DNA of 64,000 nucleotides from NCBI GenBank assembly GCA_051294375.1, contig CM119264.1:19661590-19725589 (forward strand), read 5' to 3'. This DNA comes from Paraspadella gotoi (lineage: Eukaryota; Chaetognatha). Position 1 is the stretch's first letter; every line of letters starts with the position of its first letter. A program made the position numbers and the translations under genes. Below the pieces are notes generated by a model. That model searched no databases. It saw only the letters and a program-made list of their open reading frames with translations, and was not told the origin of the DNA. This document shows, piece after piece, positions 1 through 64,000 of this stretch.

Positions 1-63784
<63,784 letters not shown>

Positions 63785-64000
63785 GTTCGTAACAAAGCTA
63801 AAAACTTGTAATCCTTTCCTGTTGAATTTAACGCAAGTGGAACACAAAACCCCTACTGTAAATAAGAAAAAATCGTTTTTATTTATTTTTATAAGGATGT
63901 AATTACATAAAAATACTTTATAATAATACTAGTGTTATTCCTTATAATCCTAATACTCAGACTCCAGCGATTATTTTTATAATATCTATTTTTATTATTA
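63785..64000 (+). other. Downstream of exon 29: intron start or 3' UTR
   Basis: AT-rich DNA without a clear polyadenylation signal or further Ig frame before the edge. Confidence 0.4.

Overview
The window is from an AT-rich invertebrate animal genome. It shows GT-AG introns from about 55 bp to 11 kb, long tandem immunoglobulin (Ig) coding exons, Penelope-like retroelement remains and dense foldback DNA elements. I cannot name the phylum.

One protein-coding gene runs along the + strand through the whole window and starts left of it. I reconstructed 29 exons (about 12.4 kb coding, about 4,140 residues) by joining reading frames at GT-AG sites with matching phases. The protein is a string of about 41 I-set-type Ig domains with one IQ (calmodulin-binding type) motif after the fifth. 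No fibronectin III, kinase, SH3 or RhoGEF domain lies in the window. It is a giant muscle-type protein of the titin/obscurin/UNC-89 kind; the IQ motif leans towards obscurin. Exon style changes along the gene: split Ig domains on the left, two huge exons (12 Igs at 29.2-32.7 kb, nearly 9 at 43.9-46.3 kb), then single- to triple-Ig exons, all phase 1-1, on the right. The last exon could splice on through a weak donor or read into a stop.

The introns are packed with nested mobile DNA. Recurrent families are: (a) elements carrying hammerhead-ribozyme-like motifs, often as divergent inverted pairs (1.2, 13.4/14.1, 20.9/28.5 and 39.2/39.9 kb); (b) a TIR-like element with GTCGGATCTGC ends, CCGT-rich left part, roughly 170-bp and 18-bp internal repeats and GA tracts (1.0, 4.4, 6.6, 10.1, 14.8, 35.0, 49.1 and 57-61.5 kb); (c) a foldback family with GGTAGGGCAGAGAG ends (1.5, 22.9, 57.4 kb); (d) TA-flanked MITEs (1.9, 9.3 kb); (e) SINE-like repeats with Pol III box-like motifs (6.2, 7.0, 34.1, 56.6 kb); (f) a broken Penelope-like element with YMDD reverse transcriptase and GIY-YIG nuclease remains on the - strand (12.2-13.2 kb).

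The most unusual region is the 10.8-kb intron between 18.1 and 28.9 kb. It holds a 7.7-kb insertion bounded by about 100-bp inverted repeats, each with a hammerhead-like core, and by a perfect 15-bp direct repeat. Inside is an intronless ORF with 12-residue Ala/Val/Lys/Glu repeats, preceded by a 15-residue Arg/Glu repeat region. The hammerhead foldback elements are the best candidate for an undescribed system.
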